Shown one piece after another: positions 35,781 through 46,776 of a stretch of 64,000 nt of DNA (position 1 is its first letter; each line of letters begins with the position of its first letter). Below the pieces are notes generated by a model that did not search any database, was not told where the DNA came from, and saw nothing but the letters and a program-made list of their open reading frames with translations. Made by a program: the position numbers and the translations under genes. Origin of the DNA: Antedon mediterranea (lineage: Eukaryota; Echinodermata; Crinoidea; Comatulida; Antedonidae); assembly GCF_964355755.1 (NCBI RefSeq), contig NC_092674.1, forward strand, positions 20,238,001 to 20,302,000, given 5' to 3'.

Positions 35781-38079
35781 TAGCTCCAGCTCGATATTTG
35801 TGCCAAAATAGATTTTATTGGCTAACTTTGTTATTCTTGAGTTGCTGAATTAAAAAAAGTTAGGTGCCATTTTTTTTCGACCACTCATTCAGCCGCCATT
35901 CCACACTGAACTTTGTCATCTATGGTATCACCGGAAAGAGAATGTGATACTGATCATTTTATCCCATTACATTCATATCAAAAAATGCATAGTTACATAG
36001 TTATTTAACAATAAAACAAGTCACGTGACCAGTAAAGGTCAAAAGGTCAACATTTTAATTTTCTCAAATACTTTACTGCTTGGTATCGTAGGATAGCTTT
36101 TCACGCTGCTGCTCTAGCCCGCTACGTCACAAGAGATAAATCATTTATTAGATGAAAGCAAGCAGCAGTCTTAGTACTAGACACTGACATTTTTGCGAAA
36201 AAGGATTCTCGACTATAATTTATAGGTACAAGCTGCTAGACCCAAAAAACGTGTGGGAAAAGAGTCTAACGATTGAAAGACAAATCCCAAAGCATTTCTG
36301 GTATTTATGAGTCCCATGATATTATATAATACTGTAATTGAATCATTGAATTATTATCAAAACAGTCCATGAAAGTTTTTGTTTGTAATAGGATACTTAA
36401 CACTTGAAGTATCTAGGCGTGATGAAGTGACCCCCAGACTTGACCTTAGCAATAAAATAAACTAAATTGAGTCAGTGTTTCATATCAAAGTTATTCACTT
36501 CTGTAACAAAATTTACATATAACAAGGCCAACAGCCATTAAGTCACGTGCTACAATGCATAGTGATACCGGACCGACAGACAGACCGACAGACCGACAGA
36601 CAGACCGACCGACCGACATAGTGAACTATACTGACCGAAATTACTGAACATGTTTAAAAATGTTGAAATGTTTAAAAACATTTATATTTTTTTAATTTAC
36701 ACGTGCGTAGCCTGTCACCTTTGACGTGCTCGTATAACGTAATTTCGAGTTGAAAAGTAAGTCAAGAAAACAGAAATCGGGCAAAAAGAGTGCGCAATAA
36801 CATTTAACGCGCAGTGCGCGCGCAAAAATATGCGCACTCATGGCAATTTTGTAAACGCTTAAAATTGCCTGAAACCTACTCTTATTTCATCGAAAATAAA
36901 TTTTGAAAATGTTAAGCGCGCGTACGCATGCGTTACATGCGCTACGCACGTAATTGTATTGCCATATGATGATTTATGCCCTGAAGTTTATGAGTACCAA
37001 ATTTTATTTAATTGTGATTGTGATGGTTGTGAAGATATGATTACAAACGTGATTTCGTTAAATCGTGCGTAGACCGCGTAATTTTTTATTGCGCACCGTG
37101 AAAACATAACCACATTGATTCCTGGCCATAAGGAATATACTGTGAAAAATTGACCTAGCTAGATTAAACTGATATCAAGATAAGGTCAGAAAGCGATAAA
37201 ACGCATAGTGATACCGGACCGACAGACAGACCGACAGACAGACAGACCGACCAACCGACCGACATAGTGAACTATAGAGTCGCTTCCACGCGACTAAAAA
37301 GAGAAAAGAAACGTTTAATTATAACTCAAAAATCATTGTCTGACAGAGACAATTCAAGTATTTATGGCTTTAAATTACATTTTTTCAGGTAAAATAACTA
37401 TTATGTGACAATAAAAATGACACATTAAAAAACAAATTTGAAATAAAAAATATACAATATATCTTTAAAACTGTTACGTCAATAAGCGAGCAGCGTTTTT
37501 TGTAAGAAATATTTCTTGTTTATTTTACTAATATCTATTCGATTTTCCTTTGTTTATTGTCATTTCCAATTATGTAAATAAATTGTTTTTAAATGTACAA
37601 TGAGAAAGGTCTTCTTCGTATTAAGATAAATACGGACTCTACAGCTCACTATGTAGGTCGGTTTGTCGGTTGGTCGGTCGGTAAACACTAACTTGTATAT
37701 GACCTTATCTTGATATCAGTATAATCTAGCTAAGTCAATTTTTCACAGTATATTCCTTATGGCCAGGAATCGATGTGGTTATGTTTTCACGGTGCGCAAT
37801 AAAAAATTACGCGGGCTACGCACGATTTAACGAAATCACGTGTGTAATCATATATCTTCACAAGCATGAATCACAATTAAATAAAATTTGGTACTAATAA
37901 ATTTCAGGGCATAAATCATCAATTACGTGCGTAGCGCATGTAACGCATGCGTACACGCGCTTAAAATTTTCCAAATTGTCAAAATTTATTTTCGATGAAA
38001 TAAGAGTACGTTTCAGGCAATCTCAGGAATAACAAAATTAGCTAAAAAAATCTATTTTGGCACAAATATCGAGCTGGAA
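35781..38079. mobile_element. 2.3-kb element L with terminal and internal inverted repeats
   Basis: The outer inverted repeats of about 58 bp are near-identical: left 35781-35838, right 38022-38079. Both contain CTCGATATTTGTGCCAAAAT or its complement. Inside, two larger inverted arms (36862-37272 and 37640-38024) share CG-rich words (TACGCATGCGTTACATGCGC). Each carries a GACC/GACA microsatellite and a boundary word near AGTGAACTATAGAGTCGC. A third copy of that boundary lies at about 36555-36640. No coding frame was found. ACATAAT occurs near both ends but is not cleanly placed as a TSD. Confidence 0.75.
36563..36618. repeat. (GACC/GACA)n microsatellite
   Basis: An irregular run of GACA and GACC tetramers ends in a stretch of CCGA. 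Similar runs at about 37213-37262 and, inverted, 37655-37681 mark the other boundaries within element L. Confidence 0.9.
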
Positions 38080-38960
38080 GACATAATAACCCGTACTATG
38101 ATAGTTCATTACTCCCCTGATATCCCATATGTATGAATGCGTGAAATAACAGAAATCTGTAGGCCTATATAAACAAACGTCCTAAGTGGGGAAAAAGTTG
38201 GAAAAACATTTAGACCTCATTTTGGTCGCTATATTGGATCCAATCCAAAACAATGTTTATTTTTTTTTTAAATTTAAATTATTTAATTTTGATACACCCT
38301 AATTTATGGATTCGTGCAATAATACCAATTTGTAAAACGTACTTGCAAACTCTCTTATAAGTATAGATAGGCCTAAGTTTTGTGCGGATTTCCTGTTCTC
38401 GATCGAAAACAAAGAGACCCAATATAGACCTATATAACCTAATAATATACAGTTTTGTTGGGTTCTCTTCTTTTAATAATTAGATCCCCTATGCTATATA
38501 ATAGTGAATTTTAGTGTACGAGATTTCTCGATACAGAAAGAACTGAAACTCTCAAGAATTATAAAGTGTACAAGCGTCGCTTGAATAATTAATTTCCGCC
38601 GGCAGAGAGCGAAGGCCATAATCCTAGCCAAGCTCGTCTTAGGCACATGTTTTGTTACAAACAATGACCTTTCGGATGTGACAAGCAATGCGTGAAGGGA
38701 GGTCAAATTACCTCATGAATATTCATAAAGTTTGTTGATTGTTTTTAAATAATATTTTGTAAATTTTAATAATACAGTAACAATACAAATGAATTTGATT
38801 TTGTTTACTATTATAAAGTCATTTTCAGTTATATTTCGTATACATTTTTAAATATCCAAAATAAAATGGTAAGTAAACTTCAAAATCTAAGACTATTTTC
38901 ACACTTACTTGTGTAGATTGAAATTGTTAGTTACACAGCCATCGCTGAGAAACAAATGAC
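38080..38960. other. Flank upstream of U1, no gene seen
   Basis: AT-rich. It contains a 12-bp perfect palindrome ATGAATATTCAT at 38715-38726. The expected snRNA proximal sequence element would lie near 38900-38915, but I cannot identify it without a species-specific consensus. Confidence 0.45.
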
Positions 38961-39125
38961 ATACTTACCTGGCACAGGAGTGACTTTGATCAAGAAGGAA
39001 GTCCTCCCAAGAAGAGGCCTCAGCATAGCACCCACGTCTGAGGTTGAAACTTGCGATTCCCCCAAATGTGGGGAACTCGGGTGTAAAATTTATGGTAGCG
39101 GGGGACTGCGTTCGCGCTAACCCCC
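38961..39125 (+). ncRNA. U1: U1 spliceosomal snRNA
   Basis: About 165 nt, the usual U1 length (164). It starts ATACTTACCTG, the conserved 5' end that pairs with 5' splice sites. Stem-loop I carries GATCAAGAAGG (38988-38998), one base from the usual U1-70K loop. Stem-loop II pairs CCTCAG (39018-39023) with CTGAGG (39038-39043) around ATAGCAC, one base from the U1A site ATTGCAC. Stem-loop III pairs TTCCCC with GGGGAA. The Sm site is AATTTATGG (39087-39095). Stem-loop IV pairs GGGGG with CCCCC around a GCGTTCGCGC loop. Stem changes are compensated, which argues for a working gene or a recently retired one. Both protein-binding loops carry one substitution. A 3'-box-like AATAAAGTTAGA follows. Confidence 0.92.
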
Positions 39126-39560
39126 AATAATAAAAATAAAGTTAGATTGTTTAGTATATAATATATAGCATGGACCTCTAAGTTATCGAGCGGGGTTGGT
39201 GAAATCTGTCGAGGGCGCTGTTGTTTGTCCATTATAGGTGACTTTCATAATTGGCTGTCCAAAATAGGTGACTTTGTGTCCACAATAGGCGAGTTTATGA
39301 GTAGTGCGTGTTACAACCGTTAATGTAGAAAACGCCAGCTAATGTCGAAACAACCGTTAATGTAGAACAACCAACCGCTTATGTAGTAAAACCTCCAGCT
39401 TATGTAGAAACACCAACAGCTTATGTAGTAAATAAAAATCAACACCAGCTAATGTAGAAACAGTCAACAGCTTATGTAGTAACGAAAATTGCCTCCCAGC
39501 TTATGTAGTTACTATCGCCAGCTAATGTAGAAAATGTTATATATTTTACAAAAATGTCTC

Positions 39561-40518
39561 ATTCATGTGCAAATGCATCGATCTTTACTTAGCTATCAGT
39601 CTTTCCACCTCTCGTAAGCAACCAACTTTCTAAAACGACCACACATCGTAAGCAACCATCTCTGTTAAGGGACAGCTTCTCATAATCGACCACGTCTCGT
39701 AAGGGATCACCTCCTCTCATAAGGGACCACTTCTCATAATCGACCACCTTTCGTAAACGACCACCTTTCTTAAGGACCACACCTCGCTTCTCATAATCGT
39801 CAGTGACGACTCTTTTAAAGGACCACCTCTCTTAACGACCCCACCTCTCGTAAGTGACGACCTATTTTAAAGAACCACCACCTCTATTAAGGGACTGCTT
39901 CTCATAATCGACCATCTCCCATCACAATGACCTCTCGAAAGTGACCACCTCTATTGAACGACCACTGTCTCTGTTAAGGGACCGCTTCTCATCATTGAAG
40001 ATTTAATAGAGATAAAGAGGTCGTGGTCCCTTAAAAGAAGTGGTCACTTACGAGAGGTGTGGTCGTTAAAAGAGGTGGTCGCTTACGAGAGGTGGTCGAT
40101 TATGAAAAGCGGTTCCTTATGAGAGGCGGTGATCACTTACGAGAGGTGGTCGATTATAAGAAGCGGTCCCTTAATAGAAACGGTGGACGTCCAATAGAGG
40201 TGGTCACTTACCAGAGGTCGTTGTGACGGGAGATAGTCGATTATGAGAAGCGGTCCGTTAATAGGGAGAAAGGTCGTGGTCCCTTAACAGAGGTGGTCAT
40301 TTACGAGAGGTGTGGTCGCTTACGAAAGGTGGTCGATTATGAGAAGCGGTCCCTTATGAGAGGAGGTGATCCCTTACGAGACGTGGTCGATTATGAGAAG
40401 CGGTCCCTTAACAGAGATGGTAGCTTATTACGATGTGTGGTCATTTTAGAAAGTTGGTTGCTTACGAGAGGTGGAAAGACTGATAGCTAAGTAAAGATCG
40501 ATGCATTTGCACATGAAT
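39561..40518. repeat. Inner palindrome of B made of GACCACC-type words
   Basis: The arms match almost exactly over the outer 180 bp or so (ATTCATGTGCAAATGCATCG against its complement, through TCTCGTAAGGGATCACC). They then match word by word with different copy numbers towards the centre near 40039. Words such as CTTCTCATAATCGACCACC and TTAAGGGACCGCTTCTCA recur many times. Open frames across it are by-products. Confidence 0.9.
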
Positions 40519-40635
40519 TAGACCAGGCCCGTAGCCAGAATGCATCAGAGGGGGGTTTTCTTGACACCAAGTATTTTGCGAGCGCAGCGAGCAACTGTAG
40601 GCTGGGGGCCAGGGGGCCGCCAAGGGCCCCCGGTC

Positions 40636-41834
40636 GCGATTTTTTTTTTCGTACATAAGTTGGGGACCCCATCATGAAACGTCACAAAATAAACATGAAT
40701 AATTCATCAGTTAAATTTTCTTGTTCCGTGTGCACCCAAGCGTATAGCAACAAGAAGTGATTACACAAGTGCGGTACGATTCTAGGCCTATCTCCGCTGA
40801 TTTCATAATAGAATAGCGGAGTTTTGTGTGGATTGTCGAAATAATCAGCCTTTAGTTTATGGTGTTTTTAATATAGTTTATTACTAAAGAATTACGTGTT
40901 AAAATTATAGTTTCTATTGATACTATTAGGCCTAATTACTAGTCTCTAAACCCCTGTATATTCTAGTAGTAGTAGCTGTGTGGGTGTGTGTGACTTGTGT
41001 CTTTGGGCTATGTCCAATTACTACTTAGTTTAATGTTTTGCCTAGCTGTCGATTAGCCTCGACACATTTTGCATAGTGGACGTGTGTGTGAAGAAGAGTG
41101 CGCGAAGGCAATCACGTGAATTGACCTAGAATCCTAGGCCTATTATTGTAGAAAGAATCGTATCGCAGTTGTTGTTCCGTGTGCACCCAAGCGTTCTTGG
41201 ACATAGCCCAAAGAAAGCTTAGACCCACAAGAATAAAGAATGTGTATAATTTGTGTACTGTATTTTTTTAATTCTGCTATCAATTATCAAACAATATGCA
41301 ATGTACTCAAAGGAACTTTAAAAATGCGCGTATATGAACACATGAGATGGGAAGATTAGACCCACGAGAATAAAAAATGTATTTTTGTGTAATGTTTATT
41401 GTTTAATTTTGCTGACTTATTACTCGGACTGTGTCATACCTAACTAACACACACGTCACACACACCAACACAGCTACTACTAGAATAGACATGGGTTTAG
41501 AGACTAGTAATTAGGCCTAATAGTATCATTAGAAACTATAATTTTAACACGTAATTCTTTAGTAATAAATTATATTAAAAACACCATAAACTAAAGGCTG
41601 ATTATTTCGACAATCCACACAAAACGCCGCTATTCTATTATGAAATAATCGCACGCGGCAACCACAGCGGAGATAGGCCTAGATAGAATCGTACCGCACT
41701 TGTGTAAACTGTAATCACTTCGCTATACGCTTGGGTGCACACGGAACAAGAAAATTTAACTGATGAATTATTCATGTTTATTTTGTGACGTTTCATGAGG
41801 GGGTCCCCAACTTATGTACGAAAAAAAAAATCTC
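40636..41834. mobile_element. Element D1: Mutator-like non-autonomous element, 9-bp TSD
   Basis: A 9-bp duplication CCCCCGGTC (40627-40635 and 41835-41843). The long inverted repeats of about 350 bp begin GCGATTTTTTTTTTCGTAC at the left, with the right terminus changed by one base. They include ACATAAGTTGGGGACC, GTGCACCCAAGCGTATAGC and TAGTTTCTATTGATACTA-like words. A second copy (D2) has an independent 9-bp duplication. Long inverted repeats plus 9-bp duplications are the mark of Mutator-like elements. The interior holds no transposase frame. Confidence 0.9.
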
Positions 41835-42085
41835 CCCCCGGTCGGGGTCCAGGGGGCGAAGGCCCCTGGAAGCTTTGGCTATCAGAGCAATTTCGGTTGT
41901 TTTAATAAGCTTACAGAGACATTTTTTACCTACTAAAATCTGAGTTATGCAGAGAAATTATATAGTACAGTATTATGGAAGTTAGTAGTACTGATCATGA
42001 AATACAGCTTTATTGTTGCAAAAAAGTATATTATATTAGGCCCTTAAATAATTTCTTATCCTATAAACATAAAAAACAAATAGTA

Positions 42086-43185
42086 CCGTATATTTCGGTG
42101 TACAAGTCGCACCTGTGTATAAGACGCACCCATAACGGAGACTGAAATATTAGTATTTTGTATGTAGTCGATGCATAAGACGCACTTATTTCTAGGCCGA
42201 AATTTAAAAATTTTACAATCAAAACAATGGTATTTTAATAATAAAACAACGATATTTGAGACATATTTATTAGAATCAAATGATATAATTTTGTTTGATT
42301 GCCTTTATTACATCGTAATCAGTCTCTACTTCAACTGAACGTTCAATGAAAAGGGAAATCCCCATATTGTTTCAGTTACGATGCACTGTGTGGGTAGGGC
42401 TAGCCTATGTCTATTTAAGTAATTTTAATTTCATATTACTTAAATATATACCTTCTTATTGTGTGTATGACCATTATAAAATCAATCCAAATGATGTTCA
42501 GTTTTTTTGGGCTGATAATGAACCAGGAATATCATGCTGGGTAGGCCTATATGAAAATCTTTCCTATTTCCATGCATGCATTACAGCAATATGAGGAGAG
42601 GAGAGCACTAACCATGTGCTCCTTGCCTGGTGTCCCAGCACTGTTGGCCATATACACTATGAGATTAGGGGAAGCTACTTAACACAATAACAACACACTC
42701 TTTTAGATATCGCTTGACATACAAACTATTGCCTACATGATTATAAAATTATGTGATTGTTGACATAGAGATGTAATAAAAATAAACCACCGTGATCAAG
42801 GGAAATAGTTATTGTGTAATTAAAATGTGACACCACCGTAATTAATGGACTCTTCCATAAATGTGTTGCGCTGTGATGCTGCATGCTGCTAGAATACACA
42901 CCCGCGAGTTCAGAGAGTATTACTAGGCCTGGGTAGAATATCTAATGCGTACTGTAATATTAATACAGTCGAGGATGACAATTTACCTTAGCCTAACTAA
43001 AAATTCAATAAACTTGTTACCACACTGTGGTTAGACAGAAGTGAGTAACTAGCTAGGCCTACATTGCAGAGTAGTACACTATTTTTAATTAATTTAAGTA
43101 TTAGTAGGTAATTAAATTAATTCGGGTAACATTTAGAGGTCAAATTTGCGTGTCAAAAGTGCGTCTTATACACCGAAATATTCGG
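42086..43185. mobile_element. Element G: TA-flanked element with CCGTATATTTCGG ends
   Basis: Flanked by TA on both sides. The inverted ends are CCGTATATTTCGGTGTACAA and the complement of TATACACCGAAATATTCGG, both followed by GTCGCAC/GACGCAC words (ATAAGACGCACCC). TA duplication suggests the Tc1/mariner or a similar group. The interior has no recognised transposase; the 82-codon frame at 42346-42594 lacks known motifs. Confidence 0.65.
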
Positions 43186-43329
43186 TAGGCCTACGTACAC
43201 GTACCAATTTAACTCAGCACCATTTTTATTCAAGTTTACACAGTGAAATTCTTTGGTTTAATGAAAAATATTTCCAGGAAAAAAATAAAAATCCCCAAAA
43301 AGATTGAACTGAACTGAACGTGATCTTGT

Positions 43330-43500
43330 GCGTTCCGAAAAGCCCGGCCGAAGCACGTGATTGGTCAGTCCATTTTTCTGTCATATTTATAACCATCATC
43401 TCTCAACAATCTCTCGATCTGACGCTCAGCAGTGACTTTGACATCGGACAATCTGTATATTCGATCGATTTACATAGTCAATAGAAGTAAAATGACCAAA
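43330..43500 (+). promoter_or_regulatory. Promoter-like segment inside element E
   Basis: A GC-richer stretch has CACGTG-type and inverted CCAAT words (GCACGTGATTGGTCAGTCC) and then a TATA-like ATATTTATAACC (about 43384-43395). About 105 nt later comes an ATG that opens a 9-codon frame (MTKKSAIID). It could be a residual transposase promoter or a captured host promoter fragment. Confidence 0.3.
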
Positions 43501-44190
43501 AAATCTGCTATAATTGATAATTAATTGCACGATTTTGGAAGTGGGGCCTTTGTTTTTCAAGGGGGGTTCGCTGGTAAAAGGGGGGTTCGCCCGAACCCCA
43601 AAAAACCCCCCTGGCTACGGGCCTGTAGACATTTTTGTAAAATATATAACATTTTCTACATTAGCTGGCGATAGTAACTACATAAGCTGGGAGGCAATTT
43701 TCGTTACTACATAAGCTGTTGACTGTTTCTACATTAGCTGGTGTTGATTTTTATTTACTACATAAGCTGTTGGTGTTTCTACATAAGCTGGAGGTTTTAC
43801 TACATAAGCGGTGGATTGTTCTACATTAACGGTTGTTTCGACATTAGCTGGCGTTTTCTACATTAGCGGTTGTAACAGTGCGCCATCCATTGTGTTGTCC
43901 ATAATAGGTGATTTTTTTGGCGTACTCGTACGTACGTAGTTTATTTCGCGAGTAGAAGTAATACTAATTTGCTTTCTGTTCAGACTTCGAGGCTACCTAG
44001 GAGGCATAATTAGTATATAAATATTTAAGTCTTTCTAGCCTAGGCCTAATTAGTATCAATATTTAAGTCTTTCTAGCCTAGGCTAGTCCTGTTAGTTAGG
44101 CTACCTCTATCGGCCTACTAGTACTACTAGCCTAGGCCTAGTCCATTTGTTATTGTCCACTAATAATAATGAAATGTGAAATTTATTCAG

Positions 44191-46269
44191 CAACAAATAA
44201 TTTAATTTGAACTTCATTTTAGGTTTGATAGTATGGACAGACATTATGCAACTTACCATATAATACTATTGCAAGTTTAAATAAATCACCAAACCCACAC
44301 GTTCTTTTACAAAAATAAAAAATAATACTCTAATAATAATATTGATACAGTTTTATTTTTTTAAGATAATGAAAATGTAAACTGTTCTTTTTAATGCATT
44401 GGTGTTTCAATGTAATTGGTTTATTTTTTTTTCTTTGGACTTTATTTTGTTTTGTTAATAATAAAAATCAACTTTATCAATTTAATATTGAAAAAGACAT
44501 CACAGTTCAGCACTTCATTTCGTCATTTTAGGTCCTCCCCTATTTCAAAATTCTGGATCCACATAGCTCAATGACAAACCATCCCAGTCTAAAGTGGATC
44601 AACAGCAGCACATCTCATCCATTTATTATATTGTTTAATTAAATGAATCAATTTTAATGTTTAATAATAATTAGAAATACGACAATAAATCAAGTTTACA
44701 TACACGCAGTGTACAATTAACACCTTTGTTCTGTATTCAGAACAGTTTATTCAAAATCTAAATCACATTTAAAAAATAATTATATTAATTTTAAAAGTGT
44801 AAAAACATGGTTAAACTACAATTTAAAAAATAGCAAGGATAAATAAAATACACCATAATTATTATGTTTATTACTATAATTATTGATCGATGATTATGAT
44901 CAAAAATAATATGTTGAAGTGATGTACTTTTTCATTTCAGCAGCATACTGTATATGAGCAGAATATCAAAAATCTGTATGCCTATAATAAAAAAAGGAAG
45001 CATTTAAATACTATAATAATGTTTAAGTATTGTATAATGCAAGTAACTTCAATCTTAGTAATGCTGAGACAAATTTTCATGTTGTATGGTGGGACACAGT
45101 TATGTTTAAATATTTTATTGCATTTAAAAAAAGATATGTAGGATTGTTTTACTAAGTTTAAGTTTATACCAGTTGTCAATTATTACCATACTCACTATAT
45201 GAAAACTGATATTAAATGTTTTAAAGACAAATGCTTTATTGAATGAATGCTTTAATAATATAACATTCAATTAAATTTTGAAATATTTTCTGCATGAATT
45301 TGTTAGTGGATTTATCTATTCTTTGTACTGTGATTGTAATGTTTATAATGAATGGAAAAAAAAATATCTACTTTTAATTTCTTAGCAATTCAAATGAATA
45401 GAACATTTCAAATCAGAATGTTAAAAAATTAATTGTCATGTATTGTCAGTTTTTCTACTACGGTACTGATAAAATTCAGTTTGTCTCTCTGAAAATGTTT
45501 GACTAAATTGTATCCTTCTTTTCCGAAGATTACTTTTGCAAACAAATACTTTTTCTAAATAGGCTTTTTCTTGGGATTTTACAGTATCTTGGTCATATAG
45601 AAAAATGTCCTAAAAGATGTAGGCCTAGTGGGTTATATGTAAACTATTTTTCTTCAATTGTAGGTTGGGCCTATCTGTTACTTACCCTAGTTAATGTCCA
45701 TGCTACTGTACTATAACATTGATCAGAAGATACACTGTACACAATCTTTAATACATGCAAAATGGGAAAAATTGAGATTTAAATAGATGACATAATTAAT
45801 AACATACAGTAACAATAGCTCTGGCTCTACTATACTGCCAACCTACTAACTATCCGAACTGTCTGGATAAGACTCATTCATTCAAAAAATAATTAAAAAA
45901 AACTAAAATTTTAATAGGTCAATCTAGCAATCTAGATGTCTGTGATTTGAAGACAAACTACCAATAGGTCTAGTGGACTAGGCTAGTAGTAGCTGATTTC
46001 GGTCTTCAAAGTATAGTAGTGTGCGGTGGTGGCAGTGGTATTAGTAAAAGACTGTATAGTGACTAGTCCGCCAGACCTGATCTGCAGTTAGGCAGTATAG
46101 TTACGAGTAGTCTGTAAAATATTCATATTAAAATAATTAAAAAAACAGATAATGAGGATAGGCCTAGTTGTTTGTAGTAGGAAACCTATCTACCTAATAT
46201 GAGCCCATGTCATTTGTATTCCTACTGTAGCAGGGAGGTACCCCCTGCTGTAAGCTAGGCCTAGAAAAA
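44191..46269. other. Interior of element A, nothing recognised
   Basis: About 2 kb of AT-rich sequence between the inner arms of A. No coding frame longer than about 65 codons and no conserved transposase motif was seen. Confidence 0.5.
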
Positions 46270-46562
46270 AAAAGCTCACATTTCATTAGTGGACAATAAC
46301 AAATGGACTCCAGCTATAGCCTAGGCTAGTAGTAGTAGTAAGCCTGAGGTAGCCTAACTAAAACAGGACTAGCCTAGGCTAGGCCTAGAGGCTAGAGAGA
46401 CTTAAATAATTATACTAATTAGGCCTCCTACTAGCTAGGCCTACTAGGTAGCCTCGAAGTCTGAAGAGAAAGCAAATTAGTATTAACTAATAAAATTAAT
46501 ACTATTACAAATAAACTACACGTACGTACGATATCGAGTACGCCAACAAAATCACCTATTAA

Positions 46563-46584
46563 CAAAGAACTTATAAGTTCTTTG
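46563..46584. repeat. 22-bp perfect palindrome at the broken end of element A
   Basis: CAAAGAACTTA is followed directly by TAAGTTCTTTG. It sits exactly where the right arm of A is cut, and is followed by TTGCTATTA, a word also found beside element H (near 56246-56253). Confidence 0.85.
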
Positions 46585-46776
46585 CTATTAATCAAAGATC
46601 TTTACCCGCGTTTACGCGTAACACTTTAGAAGCGTCAAATTATAGTGCGCCCCCCTCGCTTAAACAAGTAACGAACCAAAGATACTATAGCGCCACGAAG
46701 TGGCGCAAGATAGGAAAGTCCTATCTCTTATACACTGCGCATGAGTGAAATTCCATGGGCAGCCATTCCGGCAAGC

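Larger units (their letters stand above)
40524..43625. mobile_element. Element E: CAGGCCCGTAGCCAG-ended transposon, TSD TAGAC
   Basis: The 15-bp perfect inverted ends are CAGGCCCGTAGCCAG and CTGGCTACGGGCCTG. The TSD TAGAC is at 40519-40523 and 43626-43630. The uninterrupted sequence is preserved in the opposite arm of B (39552-39580 region). The subterminal regions are G-rich (AGGGGGGTTTTC, GGGGGGTTCGCC). The interior holds element D1 and element G. CAG ends with a 5-bp duplication fit the hAT5-like group, but no transposase is visible, so this is a tentative placing. Confidence 0.88.
39309..43877. mobile_element. Element B: foldback transposon, TSD GTGCG
   Basis: Perfect 5-bp duplication GTGCG (39304-39308 and 43878-43882); the empty site exists in element H at 56273-56277. 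The termini are TGTTACAACCG and CGGTTGTAACA. The outer arms of about 250 bp hold ten copies of a word like AGCTTATGTAG or AGCTAATGTAG. The inner part (39561-40518) is an inverted pair of arrays of GACCACCTCTCGTAAG-like words. After removal of element E the two ends are equidistant from one centre (about 40039), so B is a roughly 1.46-kb near-palindrome. This resembles sea-urchin TU foldback elements, which have long inverted repeats built of short tandem words. No coding sequence. Confidence 0.92.
39192..46560. mobile_element. Element A: foldback-type DNA element with nested insertions
   Basis: The left end GGGTTGGTGAAATCTGTC (about 39192) leads into repeated words such as GTCCATTATAGGTGACTTT and CCACAATAGGCGAG. 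The arm is interrupted by element B (39309-43877) and resumes at 43883 as GCCATCCATTGTG...CCATAATAGGTG. It continues to about 44190. An inverted arm at about 46270-46560 matches 43900-44190, including GTACTCGTACGTACG-like and GACTTCGAGGCTACCTAG words. The right arm stops abruptly at 46560, so its outermost 120 bp are missing. A relative (H) is at 56235-59146. No transposase was found. Confidence 0.75.

Noticed and set aside
39020-39232. Minus-strand 70-codon frame
   Set aside because: It is antisense to the U1 snRNA and the start of element A.
39589-40490. Peptides such as RKVVDYEK repeated on both strands
   Set aside because: They arise from the GGTGGTCGATTATGAGAAG-type words of foldback element B, not from a gene.
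42346-42594. 82-codon frame in element G as a transposase piece
   Set aside because: No DDE-type or helix-turn-helix motif can be recognised, and the reading frame has no homologous feel.
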